In this document: positions 52,595-61,284 of the stretch, in pieces | Numbering within the stretch: position 1 is the first letter of the stretch | How the letters are laid out: every line of letters starts with the position of its first letter | DNA from: Pseudovibrio japonicus | GTDB taxonomy: Bacteria > Pseudomonadota > Alphaproteobacteria > Rhizobiales > Stappiaceae | DNA length: 64,000 bases | Reading direction: 5' to 3' | NCBI RefSeq assembly: GCF_014651595.1 | Contig: NZ_BMXE01000005.1 | Location: 1 to 64,000 of the forward strand | Made by a program: the position numbers and the translations under genes | The notes under the pieces: generated by a model | Seen by the model: the letters and a program-made list of their open reading frames with translations, nothing else | Told to the model about the DNA's origin: nothing | Database searches by the model: none

Positions 52595-52990
52595 ATGGCA
52601 AAAGCAATTCACATGATGGTCCGTGTTCTGGACGAGAAACGTTCGCTTACGTTTTATCGCAAGGCGTTTGGGTTGGACGTGGCGGAGAGACTGGATTTTG
52701 ACAGCTTTACGCTGGTTTATCTGCGCAATGCGGAGAATGACTTCGAGCTTGAGCTGACCGTCAATAAAGCTCGAAGCGAGCCGTACTCATTGGGTGATGG
52801 TTACGGCCATGTAGCGTTTTGTGTTGATGATCTGGATGGTGAATACGAGCGCTTTAAGACAGAAGGGCTTGCGCCAGAAGACATCAAAGAGTTCGTCGTG
52901 GAAGACAAGCTGCTGGCGCGGTTCTTCTTTGTGACGGACCCGGACGGATACCGGATTGAGGTGTTGCAGCGGCACGGGCGATACCAGTAG
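52595..52990 (+). CDS. Lactoylglutathione lyase-like VOC protein
   Basis: 131 residues. MVRVLDEKRSLTFYRKAFGL is the glyoxalase I opening, LVYLRNAENDFELELT the first strand pair with Glu, GYGHVAFCVDDL with His, and FVTDPDGYRIEVLQR the C-terminal metal Glu. The metal set H-E-H-E is complete except that the first His sits in IHMMVRV. It may act on glutathione-aldehyde adducts. GAGAGG precedes the ATG by about 8 nt. Confidence 0.85.
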   Translation: MAKAIHMMVRVLDEKRSLTFYRKAFGLDVAERLDFDSFTLVYLRNAENDFELELTVNKARSEPYSLGDGYGHVAFCVDDLDGEYERFKTEGLAPEDIKEFVVEDKLLARFFFVTDPDGYRIEVLQRHGRYQ

Positions 52991-53023
52991 CCGCTCTCCG
53001 TTTTCGGTGAGTCTTGCTAAGCC

Positions 53024-53947
53024 TCAGTACTCGATTGCTTTTTCAGCAAGGGTTGGAGGAGAGTATCTCCTAAGCTCTTCTCTGCTGTAGCTGTTGAAGG
53101 TCTGCGTGAAGCCGTCACGCAGCTTGTACTGGGGCTGCCAGTCGAAGTTCTCCAGATATCTGGTGACATCGAGTGCATTATCGCAATCCCGAAACGGGAA
53201 GTACTCCCGCGCGGGGACATCCGGTGCAATGTCCTTGCCGTAGAGAATCTCCGCTTTGACCTCAGCGATCTCGCAGAGCATCTGGACCCACTTTTCGGCT
53301 GTTAGAATGTGTGGGTCTGCCAGATTGATCGCTTCTGTAGGCATGGCGTGCATTGCCAGCAGATACACAATGAAACTGGCAAGGTCTTCCTCATGCAGGA
53401 ACTGCAGTTTGGATTGTCCGTCTGATGGAAGGATGATCGGGCGGTCTGTTAGTGCGCGTGCCCAGACAAATTGCTCACGGTCGATGTCATTGTTCGGGCC
53501 GTAAAGATATGGGGGCCGGATGGCAACAGTTGGTGTGTGTTCCTGGTTGAGCAGGAAATCGTCCACCTCTGATTTGTTCTTACCGTAAGCACCCCAGGTG
53601 GGTGTGCCACCAATTGGATCTTTCTCGCTTGGCAAGTGGTCGTGGGTTTCTTTGTAAACCGCTGCCGTGGAGAGATGGATCCATTTCTTGGCATGAATGC
53701 CAAAGGTTTTGAAGGCAAGCTCTGACTGCTCTTTAGTATAAGCGCTGGTGTCAATGACAGCATCGAATCTGTCCTTTGCCTGTCGCATGGCAAAGGGGTC
53801 GTTTCTGTCTGCGACCAGCTGCTGCGTTCCCTTTATGGGGCGGGAGCCTCTGTTGAGCAGGGTTACATCATAGCCCTTCGAAAGCAGCGCCGGAATGAGG
53901 GACGCCCCTACAAAACCTGACCCACCGATAACTAACAATTTATTCAT
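53024..53947 (-). CDS. NAD-dependent epimerase/dehydratase (extended SDR)
   Basis: 307 residues. The NAD-binding loop GGSGFVGASLI is at residues 8-18. The active-site Ser/Tyr/Lys triad appears as LSTAAVY and WGAYGKNKSEVD (Y-x-x-x-K), followed by IRPPYLYGPNNDID. The group resembles chloroplast RNA-binding CSP41-like or sugar-nucleotide epimerases. The substrate is unknown. Bacterial relatives often act in cell-surface sugar pathways. Confidence 0.87.
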   Translation of the reverse strand: MNKLLVIGGSGFVGASLIPALLSKGYDVTLLNRGSRPIKGTQQLVADRNDPFAMRQAKDRFDAVIDTSAYTKEQSELAFKTFGIHAKKWIHLSTAAVYKETHDHLPSEKDPIGGTPTWGAYGKNKSEVDDFLLNQEHTPTVAIRPPYLYGPNNDIDREQFVWARALTDRPIILPSDGQSKLQFLHEEDLASFIVYLLAMHAMPTEAINLADPHILTAEKWVQMLCEIAEVKAEILYGKDIAPDVPAREYFPFRDCDNALDVTRYLENFDWQPQYKLRDGFTQTFNSYSREELRRYSPPTLAEKAIEY

Positions 53948-54135
53948 ATTGTACAGTACCTTATAACGGTCCTCTCTCGAGCGCGGGAGTGTATCCTGCG
54001 AGGATTAAAGAAAACTGTCTACTGCAAAATAGTTGAGGCCCTGTCCATTTTCGTTGAAATATTGAGCCTTGCAATGGCGTGGGTGAAACGGCACAACTGG
54101 TCAACTTTAATTTGCAGATAACGGGATATTGACCC

Positions 54136-55257
54136 ATGGCATCCAACAAGCTCCTGCTTCTTCCTGGTGACGGAATCGGTCCAGAGATCATGGAAGAGGT
54201 CAAAAAGGTTATCGCCTGGCTTAATGCGCAGGGCGGAGACACTTTCGAGTATGACGAAGGCCTTGTTGGTGGTAGCGCGTATGACGCACACGGTGTTTCC
54301 ATCTCTGAAGAAGATATGGCGAAAGCGCAGGCTGCGGATGCTGTGATCTTTGGTGCTGTTGGAGGCCCTAAGTGGGATGACGTGCCTTATGAGGTTCGCC
54401 CGGAAGCTGGTCTGCTGCGTCTGCGTAAGGACCTGAGCCTGTTTGCAAACCTACGTCCTGCGATCTGCTACCCAGCGCTGGCGGATGCGTCGTCTCTAAA
54501 ACCGGAAGTTATTGAAGGTCTGGATATCCTGATCGTTCGTGAACTGACTGGCGGTGTTTACTTTGGTGAGCCAAAGGAAATAATCGAGCTGGACAACGGC
54601 CAGAAGCGCGGTATCGATACGCAGGTTTATGACAGCTACGAAATCGAGCGTATTGCTGGCGTTGCCTTTGACCTTGCACGCACTCGTGATAACCGCGTTT
54701 GCTCCATGGAAAAGCGCAATGTGATGAAGTCCGGTGTGCTTTGGAACGAGGTTGTAACTGCAACACACAAAGCTAACTATGCGGATGTTGAGCTGGACCA
54801 CATGCTGGCGGATGCCGGTGGCATGCAGCTGGTTCGCTGGCCGAAGCAGTTTGACGTGATTGTCACGGACAACCTGTTTGGTGACATGCTGTCTGATGTT
54901 GCGGCGATGCTGACCGGTTCACTGGGCATGCTGCCTTCTGCATCTCTGGGTGCTCCTGATGAAGCAACCGGTAAACGCAAAGCACTTTATGAGCCAGTGC
55001 ATGGTTCTGCGCCAGACATCGCTGGCACAGGTGCGGCGAACCCGATTGCGATGATTGCAAGCTTTGCTATGGCGCTGCGTTACTCTTTCCAGAAGATTGC
55101 CGAGGCAGACATGCTTGAAAAAGCAATCTCCAATACTCTGGACAAAGGCATGCGCACCAAAGACATCGCAAAAGATGGCGAAGCAACTATCTCCACCGCG
55201 CAGATGGGTGATGCGATTGTTGCAGAGCTGGCTGCTCTTGCAGGTGTCTCCGCTTAA
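54136..55257 (+). CDS. leuB: 3-isopropylmalate dehydrogenase
   Basis: 373 residues. [14 protein letters not shown] opens the protein, [18 protein letters not shown] and [28 protein letters not shown] contain the substrate and metal residues (D/N-x-F-G-D), and [20 protein letters not shown] is the NAD-binding loop. It oxidises 3-isopropylmalate in leucine synthesis. The leuCD genes are not adjacent. A terminator follows at 55286. Confidence 0.96.
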   Translation: MASNKLLLLPGDGIGPEIMEEVKKVIAWLNAQGGDTFEYDEGLVGGSAYDAHGVSISEEDMAKAQAADAVIFGAVGGPKWDDVPYEVRPEAGLLRLRKDLSLFANLRPAICYPALADASSLKPEVIEGLDILIVRELTGGVYFGEPKEIIELDNGQKRGIDTQVYDSYEIERIAGVAFDLARTRDNRVCSMEKRNVMKSGVLWNEVVTATHKANYADVELDHMLADAGGMQLVRWPKQFDVIVTDNLFGDMLSDVAAMLTGSLGMLPSASLGAPDEATGKRKALYEPVHGSAPDIAGTGAANPIAMIASFAMALRYSFQKIAEADMLEKAISNTLDKGMRTKDIAKDGEATISTAQMGDAIVAELAALAGVSA

Positions 55258-55285
55258 ACTAACCTATGATTTTTGAGATTTGAGG

Positions 55286-55320
55286 CAGGGCTTCCGTTGG
55301 TTCGGAAGCCCTGTTTTTTA
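55286..55320 (+). terminator. Terminator after leuB
   Basis: CAGGGCTTCCG and CGGAAGCCCTG pair perfectly around TTGGTT, followed by a T-run. Confidence 0.92.
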
Positions 55321-55810
55321 TTGGGCTGTTGGTAGCAGTCCGCATTGTCCTTGGTGCGCTAACTGCCAGCGTTGTCGGCTTTGTGATGCCGAGCCAGTTT
55401 CCACTTTTTTCTGGATGAGTTTTTTGGCAGTAGTGACTTACTGATTGACCCGCATGCACCGCTCATCGTTCTAATATTGATGTCGATTATGTTGAAGGCT
55501 CACAGCCGACAAAAGAACAGAACCTTACCAGAAGTATGAGGGCAATTTGTCTATGATCAGAACAAGCTGGATTGGATACTTTTCTATGAATACTTCAGTT
55601 GTATTTTAATAGTAAGAAACAGTTATATTTAATTTATGGGTACCAATTACAGTTATTATCATACTTTAATGCGAGTGATTGTATCGTTTAGTATCCGAAC
55701 CTTGGGTTATCTCATAGTTTATCCTAGCGTAATCGAGAACTTTTAGTTACTGGTCGTCCGACTGGATGTTTAAGTGTTGCTCTATTACTGCGTACGGGTG
55801 GAGAGTGATA
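55321..55810. other. Intergenic region between leuB and the FkbM-type gene
   Basis: About 490 bp. One short frame at its left (about 55320-55420) reads as a hydrophobic segment (GLLVAVRIVLGALTASVVG) without a credible start and may be a remnant. The second half (55560-55740) is very AT-rich and resembles promoter sequence. No repeat was recognised. Confidence 0.4.
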
Positions 55811-56611
55811 ATGGATTTAAAAAAATCTATCAGAAAACGTGTCGCTCGCTTGGCGGGGATACCCTTTTACAAGGGCCAGGAAACTTCGGCTGAAAGTTTG
55901 CGCCGGTTTGCCAAACTTGCGCAACCCAAGATGACAGATTTTGAACTTATACGCATTGGGGGCGCAGGAGACGGGGGATATCTGATCCCAGATGACTTAG
56001 AGGGGATTTCCGCCTGCTTTTCTCCCGGTGTAGGCCCGTTTGTCCGTTTCGAGGAAGAGTTGGCCGGAAGAGGTATCCCGTCTTTCTTAGTTGATGCTTC
56101 GGTGGATCGCCCTCCCGTTGATAACCCGAAGTTCTCGTTCCAGAAAAAATATCTTGGCGTGGAAGATTCAGGTGATTATATCCGGCTTGACAGTTGGCTA
56201 GAGCAGAGTGCGCCTAACAAGGGTGACCTGCTTTTACAAATGGATATCGAATGTGGGGAATACGATGTTCTTTTTGATAGCGATCAGTCCATACTCTCCC
56301 GATTTAGAATAATAGTCATTGAATTTCATGATTTGCCTTCGTTGCTGGACCCTATTGCCTTCAAACTTTTCTATCATATCTTCAGGCGGCTGTTAGAGAA
56401 CTTTGAAGTTGTCCATATTCATCCGAATAATTGTGCGTTACCTGTTCGATCCAAAAATGGATTTGCTATACCACCGGTAATGGAATTTACATTTCTGCGG
56501 AGAGACAGAATAGAGAACTCCCGCCCTGCAAATACTTTTCCGCATCCACTTGACGAGGCAAGCACAGCAAAATCCGACTATGCTTTACCGAGTTGCTGGT
56601 ATGATTTTTGA
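55811..56611 (+). CDS. FkbM-like methyltransferase-family protein
   Basis: 266 residues. DLLLQMDIECGEYDVLFDSD is the FkbM-type motif (D-I-E-G/C-x-E), IRIGGAGDGGYLIPDDLEGI a SAM-site-like glycine loop and FRIIVIEFHDL the next strand. Similar proteins methylate sugars or sit in polysaccharide clusters. No such cluster lies here, and the composition is AT-richer than the neighbours, so horizontal gain is possible. The ATG at 55811 follows GGAGAG. Confidence 0.75.
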   Translation: MDLKKSIRKRVARLAGIPFYKGQETSAESLRRFAKLAQPKMTDFELIRIGGAGDGGYLIPDDLEGISACFSPGVGPFVRFEEELAGRGIPSFLVDASVDRPPVDNPKFSFQKKYLGVEDSGDYIRLDSWLEQSAPNKGDLLLQMDIECGEYDVLFDSDQSILSRFRIIVIEFHDLPSLLDPIAFKLFYHIFRRLLENFEVVHIHPNNCALPVRSKNGFAIPPVMEFTFLRRDRIENSRPANTFPHPLDEASTAKSDYALPSCWYDF

Positions 56612-56974
56612 TGTGATTAATAATAGGCTTTTCTTAGGAAGATAAAATGAGATAGCAGGTGCGCTGTCACAAAGTTTTCTGGCAAAACCACTTAAGCTAG
56701 AAAAACGAATTCAAGTTTTACCGCCATGACAAATCTCTGCACGGGATTATCAATGCAGAATGAATATTAATAAGTGCGGTTGTCGAATTTTTCAAACTTT
56801 GCAGGTCGGGTTCAACGGACGGTGACTGTGCTGATGGTGATGTGCGGGGTTTGGGTCAGTTCTGTGGGTGTTATTTCCAGGAGTTTGCAGCGTGATGTGG
56901 TTGCACTGAAAACAGCACTGCGGCATAAGCGTGGATCGAGTTTACTTTTGAGAAGCGTTGCTGGAAGACAGAGC
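56612..56974. other. Intergenic region or untranslated leader
   Basis: About 360 bp. The frame of the next gene stays open from 56774, but the residues there (RTVTVLMVMCGVWVSSVGVI) are not preceded by a ribosome binding site. No other feature was seen. Confidence 0.35.
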
Positions 56975-57391
56975 ATGGATGAACGTTTAAGACCCTTCCT
57001 CGGAACCTGGATTCTGGATCCTGATGTCTCAAATTATGAGCAGGGGTCTGTGCCGTGGGGCGGCAGCATGAAGATTATCGAGAAGGACGGCGAGATCGGC
57101 TTCTTCATGAAAACCGTCGAGAGCGAAGGTGAGACTGTTGAGGCGAACTTCTCCGGTATTCCGGATGGGGAAGATCGTCCGATGCCGCAAAACCCATTTG
57201 CTGACACGCTTTCTCTTTCATTGAACACGGACGGTGATCTGGTGTCTGAGGCAAAGCGCGGTGGGCTGACCATCATGGTCGCCAAGCGTGAGCTGAGCGT
57301 AGACGGTTCTCAGCTGACGATCTATCAGACTGTCCACCTGCTGGATGCAGGGTCGTTTACCAACGAAGCGGTGTATGTGAGAGCGCAGTAG
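56975..57391 (+). CDS. Small beta-rich protein, lipocalin-like
   Basis: 138 residues from the ATG at 56975, which has GGAAGA 6 nt upstream. LRPFLGTWILDPDVSNYEQG opens it like a lipocalin or fatty-acid-binding barrel (G-T-W), with alternating strands (MKIIEKDGEIGFFMKTV, TLSLSLNTDGDLVSEAK) and a terminal LTIYQTVHLLDAG. The fold is inferred from pattern only. If the upstream open frame (56774) is used it would gain a membrane segment. Confidence 0.6.
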   Translation: MDERLRPFLGTWILDPDVSNYEQGSVPWGGSMKIIEKDGEIGFFMKTVESEGETVEANFSGIPDGEDRPMPQNPFADTLSLSLNTDGDLVSEAKRGGLTIMVAKRELSVDGSQLTIYQTVHLLDAGSFTNEAVYVRAQ

Positions 57392-57485
57392 GTGGCGTAA
57401 ACCTGCTGGGTTTTGATGATTGAGTGAGCCAGACAGCATGGGTGTGCTGGACTGGCTCTCTTTGTTTCAGGCGGTGGGTGAGGCT

Positions 57486-57986
57486 TTAGAGATAGCCAAA
57501 CATTCTGCCGCAGGCGAGCACGCCCAGCCAGCTAACTAGTGAGATAAAGCCGGCGGATTTGAAGCGCGGGATGGTGCCGCGGGAGTCCACCTGTGCCAGG
57601 TAGCGCCAGGGTTTGTTGAAGCGCAGGAACAGGGCGTTGAGCAGAGCGAGCGTGAAGAAGCCTGCCTTTGCCCAGAAGATCGGGGCGTTGATGTAAACGC
57701 TGGCTTTGACCGAGAGCAGGAATACGCCGGTTGTAATCGCGATCAGGGCGCCCAGCAGAGCAATGCGGGTGAGGGGGCGTGCCAGATCGTAAAGCGGGAT
57801 GGAGCGCCATAGGCCCATCATGCGCAGATCCAGCGGAACAATGGAGCCGAACAGCAGGGCCAGACCGATGATGTGGGTTGTGTTGACAGCTGGATAGACC
57901 CACCATGCATACTTGAAGATCTCGGGAAGCTGTGAGCGTTCGAGATCGGCAGCAAGTGCTTGCAATTGAACTAGTAGATCCATCAT
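57486..57986 (-). CDS. Integral membrane protein (DUF6644-like)
   Basis: 166 residues from MMDLLVQLQAL, four hydrophobic segments. IFKYAWWVYPAVNTTHIIGLALLFGSIVPLDLRMMGL, read in pieces, carries a conserved His in the first membrane pair, and APIFWAKAGFFTLALLNALFL lies in the third. This pattern recurs in alphaproteobacterial proteins of unknown function; the name DUF6644 is from memory. A heme- or quinone-linked role would need the histidine but is not shown. Confidence 0.65.
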   Translation of the reverse strand: MMDLLVQLQALAADLERSQLPEIFKYAWWVYPAVNTTHIIGLALLFGSIVPLDLRMMGLWRSIPLYDLARPLTRIALLGALIAITTGVFLLSVKASVYINAPIFWAKAGFFTLALLNALFLRFNKPWRYLAQVDSRGTIPRFKSAGFISLVSWLGVLACGRMFGYL

Positions 57987-58097
57987 TATTCCGTTGTGTT
58001 TGATTGCTGCGCTCAGACTGGGTGCAGACGCGATGCTATGCAAGAATAGATTGGCACTCTTTTTCAGGTGCCCACGGTTTTATCGGTTGGGGTGAGT

Positions 58098-58865
58098 ATG
58101 GTTGATTTTGTGCATATGGAATGGGGTAGGAACGCGAGTAGTGATGGTTTTGCCGCCACTGTGATTGTGGACTGCCTGAGCTTTTCGACAGCGACCTCCG
58201 TTGCTTGTGGCAGAGGGGCGCTGGTGGTGCCGTTTGCGGATTGGGACGAGGGGAAGGCGCTGGCGACGGAAATTGGCGGGGTTTGTGCGGGGAAGCGTCG
58301 CGAGGGTGGTTATTCTCTGTCGCCGCCAACGCTTGTGGGGCTTTCTGCTGGTGATGTGCTGGTGTTGCCCAGCCCCAATGGCTCGACGCTTTCGGCTTTG
58401 CCAAGAGAGGGGCGGGTGTTTGCCGGGACGCTTCGCAATGCGGCGGCGGTTGCGGGTTATCTGAAGGAGATTTCCGGAAAGGTTCTGCTGGTTGCTGCCG
58501 GGGAGAAGTGGCCGGATGGTAGTTTGCGTCCTGCGCTTGAAGACCAGCTGGCGTGTGGAGCGATTGCACATTTGCTTGGGTGTCCGATGTCGTCAGAAGC
58601 TGCCTTTGCCAAGGCTGGGTATCTGGCCTGTTCTGATGATTTGCCAGAGGCATTGCAGGGCTGTGCAAGCGGGCAGGAGCTGACGCACTATGGTTACGCT
58701 GCTGATGTAGAATGGGCGGCGGAGATGGATTCGGAGAGCTGTGTGCCCGAGTTGGTGCAGGTGGAGCGTGGTGAGCAGACACTTGTAGCTTTTGCGGATG
58801 TTGAGCAGGTGCGTGAGGCGGAATCAAAAGTTGAGCTTACATCAGGGTTTATTTTGTCTGAATGA
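58098..58865 (+). CDS. 2-phosphosulfolactate phosphatase-like protein (ComB family)
   Basis: About 255 residues. ATVIVDCLSFSTATSVACGRG, read in pieces, VLVLPSPNGSTLSALP and VAAGEKWPDGSLRPALEDQLACG are ComB hallmarks with acidic and Ser/Asn residues around the Mg site. ComB removes phosphate from 2-phosphosulfolactate in coenzyme M synthesis of methanogens; bacterial homologues have unproven roles. The GTG at 58068 is an alternative start; GGGGTGAG favours the ATG at 58098. Confidence 0.85.
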   Translation: MVDFVHMEWGRNASSDGFAATVIVDCLSFSTATSVACGRGALVVPFADWDEGKALATEIGGVCAGKRREGGYSLSPPTLVGLSAGDVLVLPSPNGSTLSALPREGRVFAGTLRNAAAVAGYLKEISGKVLLVAAGEKWPDGSLRPALEDQLACGAIAHLLGCPMSSEAAFAKAGYLACSDDLPEALQGCASGQELTHYGYAADVEWAAEMDSESCVPELVQVERGEQTLVAFADVEQVREAESKVELTSGFILSE

Positions 58866-59025
58866 AGCTTCTTGTGCCAGACCTCCTGTAATTCCTCGGT
58901 TTTGCTGGTGCGGTGCCGCCACGTCTTTGGGATGCTATCGTTCCCCCAGCGCAAAGAGTATTGACAAATCTTTCGTGTGAAGGCATGAAACTCGCAATCT
59001 ATTTATTGGGAAAGAGTTACGCGGA

Positions 59026-59160
59026 ATGTTCCTTCGCAAGACCGACACAACGAAATTCATGCGCACTGCGGCGAAAACCGCAGGTATGATGTCGGCTGCA
59101 AAAGTGATCGCGAAGACTACCAAGACAATCACCACGAAAACGACCAAGACCACCGTCTAA
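59026..59160 (+). CDS. Thr/Lys-rich leader peptide upstream of asd
   Basis: 44 codons, ATG 59026 to TAA 59158-59160. Composition by count: 14 Thr, 8 Lys, 4 Met, 2 Ile, so 28 of 44 residues are end products of the aspartate pathway. The last fourteen codons read TTKTITTKTTKTTV, similar in style to the E. coli ThrL leader. Asd starts 106 nt downstream. A ribosome slowing at these codons could change the folding of the RNA at 59161-59266. It might instead be a small basic protein. The ribosome binding site is weak (AAAGAG 12 nt upstream, GCGG nearer). Confidence 0.6.
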   Translation: MFLRKTDTTKFMRTAAKTAGMMSAAKVIAKTTKTITTKTTKTTV

Positions 59161-59266
59161 GGTGCCTCTCTTTCCCGCGCTCTCCCCCGGGACGGAGGGC
59201 GCCAGAGGGCTCACCGGGTGCAGTCAGCCTCCGGAGCCAGCGGGGGAGACGAAGAGGACAAAACCA
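59161..59266 (+). promoter_or_regulatory. Leader RNA of asd with alternative pairings
   Basis: TCTCCCCCG (59181-59189) can pair perfectly with CGGGGGAGA (59241-59249), closing a stem next to the asd ribosome binding site GAAGAGG (59251-59257). GGCTC (59208) and GAGCC (59234) form a stem inside it. An exclusive alternative pairs GGTGCCTC (59161-59168) with GAGGGCGCC (59195-59203), with one bulged G. No T-run follows, so translational rather than Rho-independent control is more likely. Confidence 0.5.
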
Positions 59267-60304
59267 ATGGGTTATAAGATTGCGATTGCAGGTGCTACCG
59301 GCAATGTAGGTTCGGAGATGCTGGATATTCTGGCAGAGCGTGGGTTCCCGGCAGATGAAGTGATTGCATTGGCATCTCGCCGTTCTCAGGGCAAAGAGAT
59401 TTCCTTCGGTGACAAAACACTCAAAGTTCAGGCGATGGAGAATTTCGACTTCTCTTCCGTTGATATCTGCCTGATGTCTGCTGGCGGTTCCATCGCCAAA
59501 GAGTGGGCGCCGAAGATTGCTGCTAAGGGCTGTGTTGTCATCGATAACTCATCCGCATGGCGCTATGATGCAGATGTTCCGCTGATCGTGCCTGAAGTGA
59601 ACGCGGATGACATTGTTGACTTCAAAAAGAAGAACATCATAGCAAACCCGAACTGTTCCACCGCGCAGCTGGTTGTAGCTCTGAAGCCTATTCACGAGCA
59701 GGCTGGCATCAAGCGCCTTGTCGTGTCCACTTACCAGTCCGTATCCGGCGGCGGTAAAGAAGCGATGGACGAGCTGTTCAACCAGACCCGCGCTGTATAT
59801 GTGAATGATCCGATCGTGCCTGAGAAGTTCACCAAGCGCATTGCGTTTAACGTGATTCCGCACATCGACGACTTCATGGAAGATGGTTACACCAAGGAAG
59901 AGTGGAAGGTTCTGGCCGAGACCAAGAAGATGCTCGACCCGACCATCAAAGTTACTTGTACTGCTGTTCGTGTGCCTGTGTTCGTTGGTCACTCTGAGTC
60001 AGTTAACATGGAGTTGGAGAACCCGCTTTCTCCTGAAGAAGCACAGGACATTCTGCGTGAAGCACCTGGTATTCTTGTTGTCGATAAGCGTGAAGACGGT
60101 GGCTACGTCACTCCTTACGAATGTGCTGGTGAAGACGCGACTTACGTTTCCCGTATCCGCGAAGATGCAACCGTTGAGAATGGCCTGAACATGTGGGTTG
60201 TTTCCGATAACCTGCGTAAGGGTGCTGCTTTGAATGCTGTTCAGATCGCTGAGGTTCTGGTGAACCGTGGCCTGATCACACCAAAAGCAAAAGCAGCTGC
60301 ATAA
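59267..60304 (+). CDS. asd: Aspartate-semialdehyde dehydrogenase
   Basis: 345 residues. NADP-binding IAGATGNVGSEML is at the N terminus, SAGGSIAKEW follows, the catalytic Cys is in NPNCSTAQLV (about residue 130), and STYQSVSGGGKEAMDEL with the C-terminal GHSESVNMELE complete the active site. It reduces aspartyl phosphate to aspartate semialdehyde, the branch point to Lys, Thr, Met, Ile and cell-wall diaminopimelate. The ATG follows GAAGAGG at 9 nt. The upstream leader ORF suggests control by amino acid supply. Confidence 0.95.
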   Translation: MGYKIAIAGATGNVGSEMLDILAERGFPADEVIALASRRSQGKEISFGDKTLKVQAMENFDFSSVDICLMSAGGSIAKEWAPKIAAKGCVVIDNSSAWRYDADVPLIVPEVNADDIVDFKKKNIIANPNCSTAQLVVALKPIHEQAGIKRLVVSTYQSVSGGGKEAMDELFNQTRAVYVNDPIVPEKFTKRIAFNVIPHIDDFMEDGYTKEEWKVLAETKKMLDPTIKVTCTAVRVPVFVGHSESVNMELENPLSPEEAQDILREAPGILVVDKREDGGYVTPYECAGEDATYVSRIREDATVENGLNMWVVSDNLRKGAALNAVQIAEVLVNRGLITPKAKAAA

Positions 60305-60329
60305 TCTAGTCTGTTACTGACATGATGAT

Positions 60330-60358
60330 GAAGGGCACCTTTTCAGGTGCCCTTTTTG
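60330..60358 (+). terminator. Terminator after asd
   Basis: AAGGGCACCT and AGGTGCCCTT pair around TTTC, followed by TTT. It lies 25 nt after the asd stop. Confidence 0.9.
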
Positions 60359-61210
60359 TTAGAGGCTGCTGAAGGTAATGCTGGTGAGGTGGCCATTCCA
60401 GAACGGCAGTATTTTGCCTTTTGCCGCGCGGGCGATGATGAACTTGTGGGGGATCATCATGCCGGAAACTTCCTTATAGTCTGTGCGGTAAACGTGCTCT
60501 CCTGAGCCGTGATAGGGCGATGTGAGATCGCCGTCTTCTTCTGCATCAAAGCGTTCCAGACTTCCGTCTTCTCTGAAGGTTGCAACAAGAGAGGCTGAAT
60601 ATCCGCTCATGGTGACGGTTGCTCTGGCTCGGGTGTCATCGATGGCTTCCCACGTTACCGGACCGCCCGGCATCAACGCGACGGGGTAAAGCGGGCTTTC
60701 CAAAAGCCAACGGCGCAGCGAAGTGGCGTTGAGTTCTGGTGTTTCCTTTTCGTCGACAACAGTGATCGTGGAGAGGATTTTTGCTTTCATCTCCATTCTG
60801 ACATCGGCGTAGGCATCATAGGCCCTTGCCCAAACTCCCGGAATGATTGGGGTTGTTGCCGAGAACGCCAAGGCAGGAGTGTTTGCTGCCACGACCTGCT
60901 CTGCTGTTGTTGCTGCAAAGCCTTCCGTCTGAGGTCGCCGGAACTGGCCTTCCATTTCCATTGAGACGTGGGAGATGTTTGTCGGGCCATTGGGGAAGGA
61001 GAACTGGAGATACCGTTGAACGACTTTGGGTAGCGTTGACAGTGCAGCGTTATCCCAGTTCGGACCTTCGGTCTGTTGGGCCAGTGCAATGACGTTTTGT
61101 CGGTGGGCCTTGATGTCAGCTTCTGTCTGCCAGGTGGAGTAGGCGACATAGGTTGAGGTCAAAGCGATGGCTGAAAGGGATAGGGCAAATGAAATTTTGA
61201 GTATGCGCAT
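60359..61210 (-). CDS. Exported or membrane-anchored protein of the DUF6544/DUF6920 type
   Basis: 283 residues. Residues 5-25 form one hydrophobic segment, a signal anchor. LPKVVQRYLQFSFPNGP, HVSMEMEGQFRR, IPGVWARAYDAYADVRMEMKAK and MPGGPVTWEAIDDTRARATV match a family of unknown function that I recall as DUF6544/DUF6920; the name is not verified. It is divergent from a TetR regulator with a long inverted repeat between them. Confidence 0.65.
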   Translation of the reverse strand: MRILKISFALSLSAIALTSTYVAYSTWQTEADIKAHRQNVIALAQQTEGPNWDNAALSTLPKVVQRYLQFSFPNGPTNISHVSMEMEGQFRRPQTEGFAATTAEQVVAANTPALAFSATTPIIPGVWARAYDAYADVRMEMKAKILSTITVVDEKETPELNATSLRRWLLESPLYPVALMPGGPVTWEAIDDTRARATVTMSGYSASLVATFREDGSLERFDAEEDGDLTSPYHGSGEHVYRTDYKEVSGMMIPHKFIIARAAKGKILPFWNGHLTSITFSSL

Positions 61211-61231
61211 TAGGGTCTCCGTGAAAATAGA

Positions 61232-61284
61232 AAAGCGTAATTATGTGTACGGATTGATTGCAACCGTATTCTTGTGTACGCTTT
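61232..61284. promoter_or_regulatory. Nested inverted repeats, probable TetR operator
   Basis: AAAGCGTA (61232-61239) and TACGCTTT (61277-61284) are exact inverted repeats. Inside lies TACGG-N11-CCGTA. The site touches the TetR ATG at 61285 and lies 22 nt from the divergent start, fitting autoregulation and repression of the neighbour. Confidence 0.65.
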
